A stretch of DNA of 64,000 nt from assembly GCF_001447995.1 (NCBI RefSeq), contig NZ_LDPE01000002.1:904201-968200 (forward strand), in the 5' to 3' direction. Position 1 is the first letter of the stretch. Each line of letters begins with the position of its first letter. Shown piece after piece: positions 26,436 to 36,897 of the stretch. The position numbers and the translations under genes are program-made. The notes under the pieces were generated by a model. That model was not told where the DNA came from and ran no database searches. It saw only the letters and a program-made list of their open reading frames with translations. This DNA is from Maribacter dokdonensis DSW-8. GTDB taxonomy: Bacteria; Bacteroidota; Bacteroidia; Flavobacteriales; Flavobacteriaceae.

Positions 26436-27722
26436 TTAAAGGTCGTATTGTTTTATTTTGCGGTAAAGTGTGCGCTCAGAAATACCTAACTCAGTTGCGG
26501 CTGCCTTTCTTTTCCCTCTGTTTCTTTCTAATGACTTTTTAATCAATTCTACCTCTTTCTCCTGTAAAGATAGGGTTTCTTCTTCTTGAATTTCTTCGGC
26601 AAAATGATATTTGTCTTCGTAAGAATCTTGAATAATAGATGCTTCTTCGTTTTTAGGTTCGGGTAAGTGCAGAACGTTTAAAGAATTATCATCTTGGGTG
26701 TCATGATCAAAATCAACATCCTCATCATCTTCATTACCATAGATTTTACGTATAAGGTTTTCATTCTCTTTTTGAACTTTTTGAGAATCATTGTTCTTAA
26801 GTAGCTCCATGGTCAACTTCTTAAGATCGTTAAGGTCACCTTTCATATCGAACAAAACCTTGTATAGGATTTCTCTTTCGTTGCTGAAATCACTTTCAGA
26901 TTTAGAATTGGAAACTACCGCAGGTAAATTGCTTGTATTGTTATTAGGTAAATATCCGTGCAGGGTAGATGCTGTAATGGCTCTGTTTTCTTCAAGGACA
27001 GACACTTGTTCAGCAATATTCCTTAACTGACGTATGTTACCCGGCCACCTATATTTGGTAAGTAAAGAAACGGCATGGTCATCTAGTCTGATCGTGGGCA
27101 TCTTGTATTTCTGACTAAAATCTGATGCAAATTTTCTGAACAATAAATGAATATCGTCTTGGCGTTCACGTAAAGGTGGTATGTTGATTTCAACGGTACT
27201 TAGTCGGTAATAAAGATCCTCGCGAAAGCGTTCTTTTTTAATCGCCTCGAACATATTAACATTTGTGGCGGCAACAATGCGTACATCTGTTTTTTGAACT
27301 TGGGAGGAGCCAACTTTTAAAAATTCTCCGTTCTCCAATACACGTAATAAACGAACCTGCGTGGTTAAAGGTAGCTCGCCAACCTCATCTAAAAATATGG
27401 TGCCGCCATCGGCAACTTCAAAATAACCACTTCTGGTTTGCGTAGCACCTGTGAAAGCACCTTTTTCATGACCAAAAAGTTCACTGTCTATGGTGCCTTC
27501 CGGTATGGCTCCACAGTTGACCGCAATATATTTAGCATGCTTTCTGTGAGAAAGCGAATGAATAATTTTTGGTATCGATTCTTTACCTACACCGCTTTCA
27601 CCGGTAACCAAAACAGAAATATCTGTTGCGGCAACCTGCATTGCTTTTTCTAGAGCACGATTCAATTTTGGGTCTTGCCCAATAATTTCAAAACGTTGTT
27701 TTATACTTTGTATGCTTTCCAT
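26436..27722 (-). CDS. Sigma54-dependent transcriptional activator without a receiver domain
   Basis: The AAA+ domain starts almost at the N-terminus: Walker A GESGVGKE (41-48), GAFTGA (88-93) that contacts sigma54, Walker B FLDEVGEL and the arginine finger region. After it comes an acidic linker (about 310-375). A Fis-type helix-turn-helix follows (EVELIKKSLERNRGKRKAAA then TELGISERTLYRKIKQYDL). It lacks an N-terminal receiver, PAS or GAF sensor, so its control is unclear; the acidic linker could serve. It is encoded between miaB and lptE, which hints at control of envelope genes, but no target is known. Confidence 0.9.
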   Translation of the reverse strand: MESIQSIKQRFEIIGQDPKLNRALEKAMQVAATDISVLVTGESGVGKESIPKIIHSLSHRKHAKYIAVNCGAIPEGTIDSELFGHEKGAFTGATQTRSGYFEVADGGTIFLDEVGELPLTTQVRLLRVLENGEFLKVGSSQVQKTDVRIVAATNVNMFEAIKKERFREDLYYRLSTVEINIPPLRERQDDIHLLFRKFASDFSQKYKMPTIRLDDHAVSLLTKYRWPGNIRQLRNIAEQVSVLEENRAITASTLHGYLPNNNTSNLPAVVSNSKSESDFSNEREILYKVLFDMKGDLNDLKKLTMELLKNNDSQKVQKENENLIRKIYGNEDDEDVDFDHDTQDDNSLNVLHLPEPKNEEASIIQDSYEDKYHFAEEIQEEETLSLQEKEVELIKKSLERNRGKRKAAATELGISERTLYRKIKQYDL

Positions 27723-27741
27723 ATAAAATGGCTACTAAAAG

Positions 27742-29187
27742 TTAATTATTGTCAGAATACCCAACAGCAAGACCTTTTAAGGTTGCTGAAGTGCAATCAT
27801 TGATTTGAACATTTACAAAATCCCCTATTTTGTAGTTTTCCTTAGGAAAAACAACCACGGTGCTTTGAGAGTTTCTGCCCATCCACTCATTTTCGGATTT
27901 TTTAGAGGTTCCTTCGATCAGGACTTCTTGAATTTTACCTACGTGCTTTTCCGTTCTAAATTGACAGTGGCTTCTTTGTAGGGCTATAATTTCAGAAAGA
28001 CGTCTTTTTTTTATAGGTTCAGGAACATCATCTTCCATTTTTCTACCTGCTAAAGTACCTGGTCTTTCAGAGTAGGCGTACATATAACCAAAGTCATATT
28101 TTACATATTCAAGCGCTTTTAAGGTGTCGGCATGGTCTTCCTCTGTTTCTGTTGGAAAACCGCTAATGATATCTTGGGAAATAGCGCAGTCAGGTATTAT
28201 TTTTCTAATGTTATCTATGAGTTCAAAATACTCTTCAATAGTGTGTAAGCGGTTCATTTCCTTAAGAATACGATTGCTTCCACTTTGAACGGGTAGGTGA
28301 ATATGGTTGCAAATGTTCTTATGTGCCGCCATAGTCTTTATAACATCCAAGGTCATATCTTGAGGGTTGGATGTTGAAAAACGTATACGCATTTTAGGGT
28401 AGGCAAGTGCTACCAAATCTAAAAGCTTAGAGAAATTGGTAGCGGTGGCTTTTTGCATTTCAGATGCATTTTCAAAATTTTTCTTAAGTCCGCCGCCATA
28501 CCATAAATAACTATCTACATTTTGACCAAGTAATGTAATTTCTTTAAAGCCCTTTTGCGAAAGCTCTTGTATTTCGGTAAGAATGGACTGTGGGTCTCTA
28601 CTTCTTTCCCTACCTCTGGTAAAAGGGACTACGCAAAAGGTGCACATATTATCGCATCCTCTGGTGATAGATACAAAAGCCGTTACGCCGTTGGTGTTTA
28701 ATCTAACCGGTGCAATATCACCATAAGTTTCATCTTTGGAAAGAATGACGTTAACGGCATCTCTGCCAGAATCTACTTCTTTAATCAGGTTGGGTAGATC
28801 TTTGTAGGCATCTGGTCCAACGACCATGTCCACTATTTTTTCTTCATCTAAAAGCTTGTCTTTTAATCTTTCTGCCATACAGCCAAGAACACCAACTTTT
28901 AAATGGGGTCTAGATTTTTTTACTTTATTGTATTCCGTAAGTCTTTTACGTATAGTCTGTTCAGCTTTATCTCTAATAGAACATGTATTTACAAGTACTA
29001 AATCTGCTTCTTCTAACGTTTGGGTGGTGTTAAAACCTTCGGTCGCTAGTATAGAAGCTACAATTTCACTGTCCGAAAAGTTCATGGCACAACCGTAACT
29101 CTCAATATAAAGATTACGTTTGTTCGTCTCTTTTCCTTCTACTACCAAAGTTGTGCCCTGCACATTTTCGTCTATGGTTTTCTCCAT
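27742..29187 (-). CDS. miaB: tRNA-2-methylthio-N6-dimethylallyladenosine synthase
   Basis: The ATG at 29187 gives 481 residues; an extension to 29244 is not conserved-looking. The N-terminal UPF0004 domain has its three cluster cysteines (SYGCAMN, NTCSIRD, GCMAERL). The radical-SAM domain has the CxxxCxxC motif in [19 protein letters not shown], and a C-terminal TRAM domain follows. MiaB adds the methylthio group at A37 of tRNAs reading UNN codons, using two 4Fe-4S clusters. It heads the run leading to secG. Confidence 0.95.
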   Translation of the reverse strand: MEKTIDENVQGTTLVVEGKETNKRNLYIESYGCAMNFSDSEIVASILATEGFNTTQTLEEADLVLVNTCSIRDKAEQTIRKRLTEYNKVKKSRPHLKVGVLGCMAERLKDKLLDEEKIVDMVVGPDAYKDLPNLIKEVDSGRDAVNVILSKDETYGDIAPVRLNTNGVTAFVSITRGCDNMCTFCVVPFTRGRERSRDPQSILTEIQELSQKGFKEITLLGQNVDSYLWYGGGLKKNFENASEMQKATATNFSKLLDLVALAYPKMRIRFSTSNPQDMTLDVIKTMAAHKNICNHIHLPVQSGSNRILKEMNRLHTIEEYFELIDNIRKIIPDCAISQDIISGFPTETEEDHADTLKALEYVKYDFGYMYAYSERPGTLAGRKMEDDVPEPIKKRRLSEIIALQRSHCQFRTEKHVGKIQEVLIEGTSKKSENEWMGRNSQSTVVVFPKENYKIGDFVNVQINDCTSATLKGLAVGYSDNN

Positions 29188-29337
29188 TTTTGTAATACGT
29201 TGCGTATAAAATAATTTGGATGGCAAAGATACTATTATAATCAAAAATATGACAAGATGACATGATTATTTAGGTATAGTTTAAGCTTTGCGCTTATTAA
29301 TTATTTAGATTTAACTTTAAAATAACCACTTACTCCT

Positions 29338-30066
29338 ATGAATTTAGAAAACCTTGCACAGCACATACAAAGTAGACCAGATCTAGATTTTGGTACCATT
29401 TTTAGCAGATCAATAGAACTTTTTAAAAAAGTGTGGCTACAAGGCTTCATTACATTATTGTTGACATTTGTAGTTATACTGCCATTTTATATTTTGTTTT
29501 ACGTGCCAATGATAGCTGCCGGAATTACGGATCGTGAAGCGCTGGAACAGAATGAACTTCCGCCAATGATGGTCATTGCAATGGTAATTTTGCTTCCTGT
29601 TTTGCTGTTGGCTATTACCACTATGGCGTTGGCGTTGAATGCGGCTTTTCTAAAGATTTGTAAGCAAAAGGATATGGATGAGGTAGCTAATGATGACTAC
29701 TTTTATTTTTTTAAGGAAGGTAGATTGGGTAAAGTATTCATTTTGTCCTTATATCTTTTAGGACTCTCACTTTTAGGTGGGCTTGCTTGTGGGTTAGGTG
29801 TGTTCTATTTGATAGTGCCTATGTCATTACTACCCGCTTTTTTAGCGTTCTCAAATGATCTGTCACCACTAGAAATGGTTAAGGCAAGTTTTACGTTAGG
29901 CAACAAAAATTGGCTGGTTATTTTTGGTCTGGTATTGGTCATGTCGTTTGTGGCACAATTGGGCTTTGTTTTGTGTTGTATTGGTGTATTGTTTACTGTA
30001 ATGTTGAGTAAAGTACCTGCATACTATATGTATAAGGATGGTGTAGGTTTTAATGAGGTGTCGTAA
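29338..30066 (+). CDS. Polytopic membrane protein, unknown function
   Basis: The 242-residue protein has about five to six helices and a soluble amphipathic N-terminus (FGTIFSRSIELFKKVWLQGF). It resembles the flavobacterial membrane proteins with a repeated F(S/T)L(G)NKNW helix start (SFTLGNKNWLVIFGLVLVMS) that stabilise multi-helix bundles. No catalytic motif is visible. It stands alone between miaB and an LVIVD lipoprotein gene, about 75 bases from the latter. I can give no function. Confidence 0.7.
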   Translation: MNLENLAQHIQSRPDLDFGTIFSRSIELFKKVWLQGFITLLLTFVVILPFYILFYVPMIAAGITDREALEQNELPPMMVIAMVILLPVLLLAITTMALALNAAFLKICKQKDMDEVANDDYFYFFKEGRLGKVFILSLYLLGLSLLGGLACGLGVFYLIVPMSLLPAFLAFSNDLSPLEMVKASFTLGNKNWLVIFGLVLVMSFVAQLGFVLCCIGVLFTVMLSKVPAYYMYKDGVGFNEVS

Positions 30067-30140
30067 ATTTAACTAGTTGATAACGCAACTATTAGCGGTA
30101 GCTTTAATCTATAGGGTACAACCGTTTAAATTTAAAGACC

Positions 30141-31406
30141 ATGAGAAATTTCTTTTTTGTATTGTGTGTAATTGCCACATCGGTATTGGTGTCATGTGAT
30201 GATGACGGACCGTATGAAGATTACCTTGTAGCTAGACCAATTTTACAAGATGCAGTTTCTTTTAAGGCAGAAGCCGTAGCCGTTACGGAACCTGTGCCCA
30301 TTGTGACTTCGGGCAAGATATACGCTTACGGAGATTATATTTTTGTGAATGATGTAAATCAAGGTTTTCATGTCATAAATAACCAAAATCCTTCAAACCC
30401 AGAGCCTATCGCATTTATTAAATTGGAAGGCAACAATGATATATCTATTAAAAACGATAAGATATATGCGGATAGCTATGGTGATTTGGTGATTTTCGAT
30501 ATTTCGGATATAAATAATATCACCTTAACCAGTCGTATTGTCAATGCCATATATAATAATGATGTTTGGATGTTCAATACAGAATTTCCACAAGCCGATT
30601 TTTATGAATACGGAGATATTGATTATGATAAAGATATTGTAGTTGGCTGGGAAGTAAACACGGAAAGGCGCCCTGTAAAGGAGTATGAGGCCAGGTTTGA
30701 TAGCATCGATGGTGTTTTTGCAGATGTAGCCGAAAATTTTAATAATCAATCGCCAACAACAGGGCAGAGCGGTTCTTTGGCTCGTTTTAAGATTATTGGC
30801 AATTATCTATACGTGGTAGATTATAGTGATATTAACATATTTGATATTACCGATGTAGAAAATGTAAAGGTGTTGGATGATGTGCAAGTAGCTTGGGATA
30901 TTGAGACTATTTATAATCAAGGTGATATACTATTTATCGGAGGTTCACAGGGCATGTATATTTATAGTATTGAAAACCCTCAAAAGCCAGAGTTTATTTC
31001 AGAATTTAGGCACGGTACTGCCTGTGATCCCGTAGTCGTTGATGGTGATTATGCATATGTAACGCTAAAAGGCGGTAATTTTTGTGGCACTGCGGAAAGT
31101 GGTCTTTACGTTGTAGATGTGTCCAACTTGGAAAATCCAGAATTAAAAGTGATTTATCCAATGGTCGGTCCAAACGGTTTGGGAATAAAAGGAGATACCT
31201 TATTTGTGTGTGACGGTACTGCTGGTTTAAAAGTGTATGACAAGAGCAATGCTCCTAATATATCTTTAATCAACACTTTTGAAGATATTGTTGCTTATGA
31301 TGTTATACCATTATCATCATCTCTTTTGATGATTGGAGAAGGTACCTTGTATCAATACGAATATGTAAACAATGATATTAGGCTGTTAAGTACATTACAG
31401 CTGTAA
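30141..31406 (+). CDS. LVIVD-repeat beta-propeller lipoprotein
   Basis: The 421-residue lipoprotein (lipobox VLVSC, Cys about 19) has a series of beta-propeller units of the LVIVD type: YGDYIFVNDVNQGFHVINN, GDLVIFDISDINNITL, GNYLYVVDYSDINIFDITDVENVKV, YAYVTLKGG, GLYVVDVSNLENPEL and GLKVYDKSN. Such propellers usually sit at the cell surface and bind other proteins or polymers; no ligand is known. An acidic DDDG patch follows the lipidated cysteine. A strong terminator follows the gene. Confidence 0.85.
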   Translation: MRNFFFVLCVIATSVLVSCDDDGPYEDYLVARPILQDAVSFKAEAVAVTEPVPIVTSGKIYAYGDYIFVNDVNQGFHVINNQNPSNPEPIAFIKLEGNNDISIKNDKIYADSYGDLVIFDISDINNITLTSRIVNAIYNNDVWMFNTEFPQADFYEYGDIDYDKDIVVGWEVNTERRPVKEYEARFDSIDGVFADVAENFNNQSPTTGQSGSLARFKIIGNYLYVVDYSDINIFDITDVENVKVLDDVQVAWDIETIYNQGDILFIGGSQGMYIYSIENPQKPEFISEFRHGTACDPVVVDGDYAYVTLKGGNFCGTAESGLYVVDVSNLENPELKVIYPMVGPNGLGIKGDTLFVCDGTAGLKVYDKSNAPNISLINTFEDIVAYDVIPLSSSLLMIGEGTLYQYEYVNNDIRLLSTLQL

Positions 31407-31424
31407 AATTATGAAATGGTTAAA

Positions 31425-31457
31425 AAAAAGGGGAGGCATTTATAGCCTCCCCTTTTT
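31425..31457 (+). terminator. Terminator of the LVIVD lipoprotein gene
   Basis: The 13-bp arms AAAAAGGGGAGGC (31425-31437) and GCCTCCCCTTTTT (31445-31457) with a 7-nt loop end in a T-run. Confidence 0.9.
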
Positions 31458-31570
31458 ATTTCGTAAGCTTTAGCTGTTGAAGGCGAGCAATTGGTTTGTT
31501 TATAGCTGTGAATTTCATGAAATTACGAGCGTATCTCTGTTGAAATATGGGAAAAAATAAATTCCTGAAA

Positions 31571-31600
31571 TTTCAAAGTATAATTTTTAGTATACATTTG
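31571..31600 (+). promoter_or_regulatory. Probable topA promoter
   Basis: TTTC (31571-31574), an 18-nt spacer and TACATTTG (31593-31600) fit the Bacteroidota pattern with one change in the upstream element. The ATG at 31619 follows after 18 bases. Confidence 0.5.
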
Positions 31601-31618
31601 TAAGTATAAACAAGGTTG

Positions 31619-34108
31619 ATGGCGAAAAATTTAGTAATTGTTGAGTCTCCTGCAAAGGCCAAGACTATAGAGAAGTTTTTGGGTAAGGATTTTAAGGTAG
31701 AATCGAGCTTTGGTCACATTGCAGATTTACCTTCTAAGGAGTTGGGAGTAGATGTAGAGAATGATTTCACCCCTAAATATATAGTAGATAAAGAAAAGAA
31801 GGCTTTGGTTAAAAAGCTTAAAGGTCTTGCGGATAAAGCAGAAACTATATGGCTTGCGAGTGATGAGGACCGTGAGGGAGAAGCCATTTCATGGCACTTG
31901 GCAGAAGAATTGGGGCTAGATAAGAAAAAAACAAAAAGAATTGTTTTTAACTCTGTAACCAAGGCTGCAATTCAGAAGGCAATAGAGAATCCGCGAGAAA
32001 TCAACTTTAATCTTGTAAATGCACAACAAGCTAGGCGAGTTTTGGATCGTTTGGTAGGTTATCAATTATCTCCGGTACTTTGGAAAAAAATTAAACCAGG
32101 TCTTTCTGCCGGTCGTGTACAATCTGTAGCCGTAAGGTTGATCGTAGAACGAGAAAGGGATATTGAGGCGTTTGAGCCACAAGCATCATTTAAGATCGCT
32201 GCAGAATTTAAGACTGAAGAAGGTAGTGTGTTTTCTGCCAAGCTGAATAAAACCTTTGCTTCTGAAAAAGAGGCCAAGGCATTTTTAGAAAAGAATATTT
32301 CTGCAGATTTCTCGGTAAGCAAATTAGATAAGAAACCAGCAAAGAAATCGCCTTCAGCGCCGTTTACAACATCAACATTACAGCAAGAGGCATCAAGGAA
32401 ATTGTATTTTTCTGTGGGTAGAACCATGCAGGTGGCACAACGTTTATATGAAGCAGGTTTAATTACCTATATGAGAACGGATAGTGTAAACTTGTCCAAT
32501 GAAGCATTGGCTTCGGCAAAAGAAGCTATTATAAAGAACTATGGTGAATCTTATAGCGAGACTAGAAATTTTACCGGTAAATCTAAAGGGGCGCAAGAAG
32601 CCCATGAGGCCATTAGACCTACTGATATGGGCAATCAGTCCCCATCATTAGAACGTGATCAATCTAAGTTATATGATTTAATATGGAAACGTACGGTTGC
32701 ATCTCAAATGAGCGATGCACAGTTAGAGCGTACCAATGTAAAGATCAAGACCAATAAACATTCAGAAGAATTCACGGCGAACGGTGAGGTGATAAAATTC
32801 GACGGATTCTTAAAGGTGTATATGGAAGGCGTAGATGATGAAGATGTTGCCGAAGAACAAGAAGGTATGTTGCCCGCCATGAAAGAAGGTGAGCGTTTGC
32901 TAAATAATTTTATCTCTGCGACGGAACGCTTTACAAGACCGCCATATAGATTTACAGAAGCCTCTTTGGTTAAAAAGCTAGAAGAGCTGGGCATTGGTAG
33001 ACCATCTACATATGCCCCAACAATTTCTACGATCCTTAATAGAGGTTATGTGGAAAAAGGTACAATTGAGGGTACAGAACGTAAGTATCAACAATTGATT
33101 TTAACATCAAATAAAATAGAAGAAAAGAACCTTAGTGAAAATGTAGGTTCGGACAAAGGAAAAATGGTACCTACGGATATAGGTATGATCGTTACCGATT
33201 TCTTGGTAAGTAATTTTGCCAATATATTAGACTACAACTTTACCGCACAGGTAGAAGAAGATTTCGATGAAATAGCTTCTGGTGATGAAGATTGGAAGAA
33301 AATGATGAAAGACTTTTATAAAGATTTTCATCCAAATGTGGTAGATGTTGAAGAAAATGCGGATCGCGCAAGTGGCGAAAGAATTTTAGGTAAAGATCCT
33401 AAGAGTGGTAAACAAGTATCTGTACGTTTAGGTAGATTCGGGCCAATGGTTCAAATTGGTACCGTAGATGATGAAGAGAAGCCAACATTCGCCAGTTTAT
33501 TGCCAGAGCAATCTTTGAATACCATTACTTATGAAGAAGCAATGGATCTGTTTAAGCTTCCTAGAAAATTAGGGGTTTATGAAGGAGAAGAGGTATTGGC
33601 CAACGTGGGTAGATTTGGACCTTATGTAAAATTCGGCGATAAATTTATTTCTATGGACAAAGGGGAAAGTGCCTTTGAAATAGAGATGGATAGAGCAATA
33701 GAATTAATAGTTGCCAAGCAAAAAGCGGACGCGCCAATTGCGATGTACGAAGAAAAAGAGGTTACCAAAGGCGTTGGTAGGTTTGGTCCGTTCATAAAAT
33801 GGAACGGTATGTTCATCAACGTTAATAAGAAGTATGATTTTGACAACTTATCAAATGACGATATTGTTGAGCTTATTGAAGTTAAAAAACAAAAAGAAAT
33901 AGATAAGGTTGTTCAAAACTGGGAAGAAGAAGGTATTCGCATAGAAAAGGCCAGATGGGGGCGCCATAATGTTATTAAGGGCAAGATCAAGGTTGAATTG
34001 GCTAAAACGGTAGATGTTACCAAAATGTCGTTGGAAGAAGCTCAGAAATTAATTGAACAAAAAACACCAAAGAAAAAGACAAAAGCCAAGGCTAAGAAAA
34101 AAAAGTAA
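31619..34108 (+). CDS. topA: DNA topoisomerase I (type IA)
   Basis: The ATG at 31619 is chosen over the adjacent TTG and gives 829 residues. It has an N-terminal TOPRIM domain (LVIVESPAKAKTIEKFLG, and ASDEDREGEAI with the acidic metal site), a type IA core with catalytic Tyr284 in ITYMRTDSVNLS, and C-terminal topoisomerase repeats with GRFGP motifs (three visible). A Lys-rich tail follows. There are no zinc-finger cysteines at the C-terminus, as usual in Bacteroidota. It relaxes negative supercoils. Confidence 0.97.
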   Translation: MAKNLVIVESPAKAKTIEKFLGKDFKVESSFGHIADLPSKELGVDVENDFTPKYIVDKEKKALVKKLKGLADKAETIWLASDEDREGEAISWHLAEELGLDKKKTKRIVFNSVTKAAIQKAIENPREINFNLVNAQQARRVLDRLVGYQLSPVLWKKIKPGLSAGRVQSVAVRLIVERERDIEAFEPQASFKIAAEFKTEEGSVFSAKLNKTFASEKEAKAFLEKNISADFSVSKLDKKPAKKSPSAPFTTSTLQQEASRKLYFSVGRTMQVAQRLYEAGLITYMRTDSVNLSNEALASAKEAIIKNYGESYSETRNFTGKSKGAQEAHEAIRPTDMGNQSPSLERDQSKLYDLIWKRTVASQMSDAQLERTNVKIKTNKHSEEFTANGEVIKFDGFLKVYMEGVDDEDVAEEQEGMLPAMKEGERLLNNFISATERFTRPPYRFTEASLVKKLEELGIGRPSTYAPTISTILNRGYVEKGTIEGTERKYQQLILTSNKIEEKNLSENVGSDKGKMVPTDIGMIVTDFLVSNFANILDYNFTAQVEEDFDEIASGDEDWKKMMKDFYKDFHPNVVDVEENADRASGERILGKDPKSGKQVSVRLGRFGPMVQIGTVDDEEKPTFASLLPEQSLNTITYEEAMDLFKLPRKLGVYEGEEVLANVGRFGPYVKFGDKFISMDKGESAFEIEMDRAIELIVAKQKADAPIAMYEEKEVTKGVGRFGPFIKWNGMFINVNKKYDFDNLSNDDIVELIEVKKQKEIDKVVQNWEEEGIRIEKARWGRHNVIKGKIKVELAKTVDVTKMSLEEAQKLIEQKTPKKKTKAKAKKKK

Positions 34109-34167
34109 TCTATTTTTAAGTCTTTATAAGAGTGTAGTATTTTTATGATTTCTAAACCTATTCAATA

Positions 34168-35325
34168 ATGGCCTTTGATTTTTTAGTTCCGGTATCGGAC
34201 AAAGTTTTAGCCCATAATGAGTTATTACCAAGTCAATCTATTGGTAAAAACACCTATATACATACTGAAAAGGATGGTTTGCCGGTATTGGCAAATGCCA
34301 CAGTAGCCATTTTAGGGGTAAGGGAGTCTAGAAATGCATATGAGAAAAAACACGAAAAGCTAGATGTTTCCGCTATACGATTACAGTTCTACAAACTTTT
34401 AATAGGAAATTGGAACGCAACTATTGTAGATCTGGGGGATATAGAAGAAGGCGCAACTGTAGAGGATACTTATTTTGTAGTAAAAGAAGTAGTTGCCGGT
34501 TTACTTGAAGAAGATATCATTCCTATCATTTTAGGAGCTACACAAGATATTACATATCCTGCATACAGGGCTTTTGATGGTATTAGGGATATGATCAACC
34601 TGGTAGCTATTGATAGCAGGTTCGATTTTGGTATAGAAGATGAGCTTATATCTTCGCATTCCTACATGAGTAAAATCATTACGGACAAACCTAATAACCT
34701 TTTCAATTTTTCAAATATTGGTTATCAAAGTTATTTTAATGCCCAGGAAGAAATAGATCTTATGGAGCGTTTATTTTTTGATGCCTATAGACTTGGTGAG
34801 GTTGCAAATGATATTTCTTTGGCAGAGCCTGTGCTAAGAAATGCGCACATGGTAAGTTTAGACTTGCGATCTGTAAAAGCAAGTGAAATTTCTATGTCGG
34901 CAAATTTCTCTCCAAACGGATTTAATGGTAGAGAAATATGTGCAATATCCAGATATGCCGGTATCAGTGATAAAGTGTCTGTTTTTGGATTGTACGAAAT
35001 GGAGAATACCGTACAATCACAACAGCTAATAGCACAAATAATATGGTACTTTATAGAAGGTATCAATTTTAGGATTAAAGAATCTCCATACACCAAAACA
35101 GATGATTTTGTTAAGTATAACGTACCTAGCGAAGATGAAGAGTTGGTGTTCTACAAAAGCTTATTAACAGAAAGATGGTGGACAGAAGTGCCATCTATTT
35201 TTACTTCACATACTAAAGCCAATACACCTGCGTTATTACCTTGCACCGAGAAGGATTATGTAGACGCATGTAATCAACAGATTCCTGAAAGGTGGTTCAA
35301 GGCCTATAAGAAAGGCTTTAATTAA
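34168..35325 (+). CDS. Arginase/formimidoylglutamase-fold protein with a degraded metal site
   Basis: The 385-residue protein follows the ureohydrolase fold, but the metal ligands are changed. GGGHE/GGDHS reads GATQD (123-127, His to Gln), DAHxD reads DSRFD (149-153, His to Arg), and DxD reads DLR (232-234, Asp to Arg). Three of six usual Mn ligands are missing, so hydrolysis is doubtful despite the usual annotation as formimidoylglutamase. It directly precedes gldK, a neighbourhood I recall from other flavobacteria, suggesting a structural or regulatory role tied to gliding/type IX secretion. That link is inference. Confidence 0.8.
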   Translation: MAFDFLVPVSDKVLAHNELLPSQSIGKNTYIHTEKDGLPVLANATVAILGVRESRNAYEKKHEKLDVSAIRLQFYKLLIGNWNATIVDLGDIEEGATVEDTYFVVKEVVAGLLEEDIIPIILGATQDITYPAYRAFDGIRDMINLVAIDSRFDFGIEDELISSHSYMSKIITDKPNNLFNFSNIGYQSYFNAQEEIDLMERLFFDAYRLGEVANDISLAEPVLRNAHMVSLDLRSVKASEISMSANFSPNGFNGREICAISRYAGISDKVSVFGLYEMENTVQSQQLIAQIIWYFIEGINFRIKESPYTKTDDFVKYNVPSEDEELVFYKSLLTERWWTEVPSIFTSHTKANTPALLPCTEKDYVDACNQQIPERWFKAYKKGFN

Positions 35326-35447
35326 CATAATTTTTTTTAAAGCATTAAAAGACTTTAATACAATATTTTATATAAAACCTAGTTTTAGTTGTTAGAATAA
35401 ATTATTGTATTCTGAGTTTAAACCATAATCGAAATTTAACCTAAAGT

Positions 35448-36812
35448 ATGAAGAAGCTATTGTTATCCTCTATAGCGTTTGTTTTTTTACTCACAAGTTG
35501 TGGGTCTAAACAGAAAGGTGAGCTAACCGGAGTCCAGGGAAAAAAGTGGTATCCAGAAAAACCATATGGAATGGAACTTATCCCAAGGGGTTCTTTTATC
35601 ATGGGTAAGAGTGAGGAAGACCAAGGAAAATTATTGAATGCACCAACTAAGACAGTTACGGTACGTTCTTTTTACATGGATGATACTGAAATTACCAATA
35701 GTGAGTATCGTCAGTTTGTAGAATGGGTAAAAGATTCTATTGTTAGAACCAAGTTGGCCATTTTAGCAGATGAATTAGGTATTGGTCCAGAAGAAGGTGG
35801 TATTGGTGATTATGCATTTAAAGATGCAGATACAACAAGAGCATCTGTATATGATAAATATATGTTGGATAATTACTCTGGTATGGGCGAAACAGGATAC
35901 GAAGGTAGAGCGTTGAGCAAAGATGAAGACCTAGTGTGGGACACATCGGACTATCCAGATGAGTATTATACCGAAATTATGGATTCTATCTATTTGTCTG
36001 AAGAAGAATCTTATAATGGTCAACGTACTATTGACGTTAAGCAATTAAAATATAAGTACAGCTGGATGGATATTGAAGCTGCGGCAAGAGCATCTGTAAA
36101 AGGAAATACTAGCCGTAAAGACTTTATCAGAACAGAAGAGGTAGAAATTTATCCGGATACTACGGTATGGATCAGAGATTTCTCATACTCGTACAATGAG
36201 CCTATGCACAATGATTATTTCTGGCATGATGCGTATAGCGAATATCCTGTAGTAGGTATTAGCTGGCAACAGGCAAAAGCATTCTGTAATTGGAGAACCA
36301 AGTTCAAGAATGATGATAATAAGAGTCGTGGAAAGCAGTTCGTAAACCAATTTAGACTTCCAACAGAGGCAGAATGGGAATATGCGGCAAGAGGTGGTAT
36401 CGAAGGTGGTACTTATCCTTGGGGTGGACCATACGTTATTAGTGATACAGGTTGTTTTATGGCAAACTTTAAACCACAACGTGGGGATTATGCAGCAGAT
36501 GCCGCTTTATATACGGTAGAAGCTAAATCTTACGAGCCAAATGATTATAACATGTATAATATGGCCGGTAATGTATCTGAGTGGACAAACTCTAGTTACG
36601 ATCCAAGTGCTTACGATTATGTTTCAACAATGAACCCTAACGGAGGTGATCAATCTAACACAAGAAAAGTTATTAGAGGAGGTTCTTGGAAAGATGTAGC
36701 ATACTTTTTACAAGTAAGTACAAGAGACTTTGAGTATGCAGATTCAGCTCGTAGTTACATAGGTTTCAGAACAGTACAAGATTATATGGGTGAGGAAGAC
36801 TCAACACAATAA
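35448..36812 (+). CDS. gldK: Gliding motility / type IX secretion lipoprotein GldK
   Basis: The 454-residue lipoprotein (lipobox LLTSC, Cys about 18) has a formylglycine-generating-enzyme-like (SUMF1) fold: PYGMELIPRGSFIMGKSEED at the start and WEYAARGG, NVSEWTNSSYDP and VIRGGSWKD near the end. In flavobacteria GldK forms, with GldN, the periplasmic ring of the type IX secretion system attached to the outer membrane. It is the first gene of gldK-gldL-gldM-gldN. The fold is used structurally; no FGE activity is expected. Confidence 0.97.
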   Translation: MKKLLLSSIAFVFLLTSCGSKQKGELTGVQGKKWYPEKPYGMELIPRGSFIMGKSEEDQGKLLNAPTKTVTVRSFYMDDTEITNSEYRQFVEWVKDSIVRTKLAILADELGIGPEEGGIGDYAFKDADTTRASVYDKYMLDNYSGMGETGYEGRALSKDEDLVWDTSDYPDEYYTEIMDSIYLSEEESYNGQRTIDVKQLKYKYSWMDIEAAARASVKGNTSRKDFIRTEEVEIYPDTTVWIRDFSYSYNEPMHNDYFWHDAYSEYPVVGISWQQAKAFCNWRTKFKNDDNKSRGKQFVNQFRLPTEAEWEYAARGGIEGGTYPWGGPYVISDTGCFMANFKPQRGDYAADAALYTVEAKSYEPNDYNMYNMAGNVSEWTNSSYDPSAYDYVSTMNPNGGDQSNTRKVIRGGSWKDVAYFLQVSTRDFEYADSARSYIGFRTVQDYMGEEDSTQ

Positions 36813-36897
36813 ATAATAATATTAACAGTTTTATAATAAATTCAAATTCATTTTTTAACCAAATCTTTTTTATTAAACCTTAAATTAAATTAAAATC

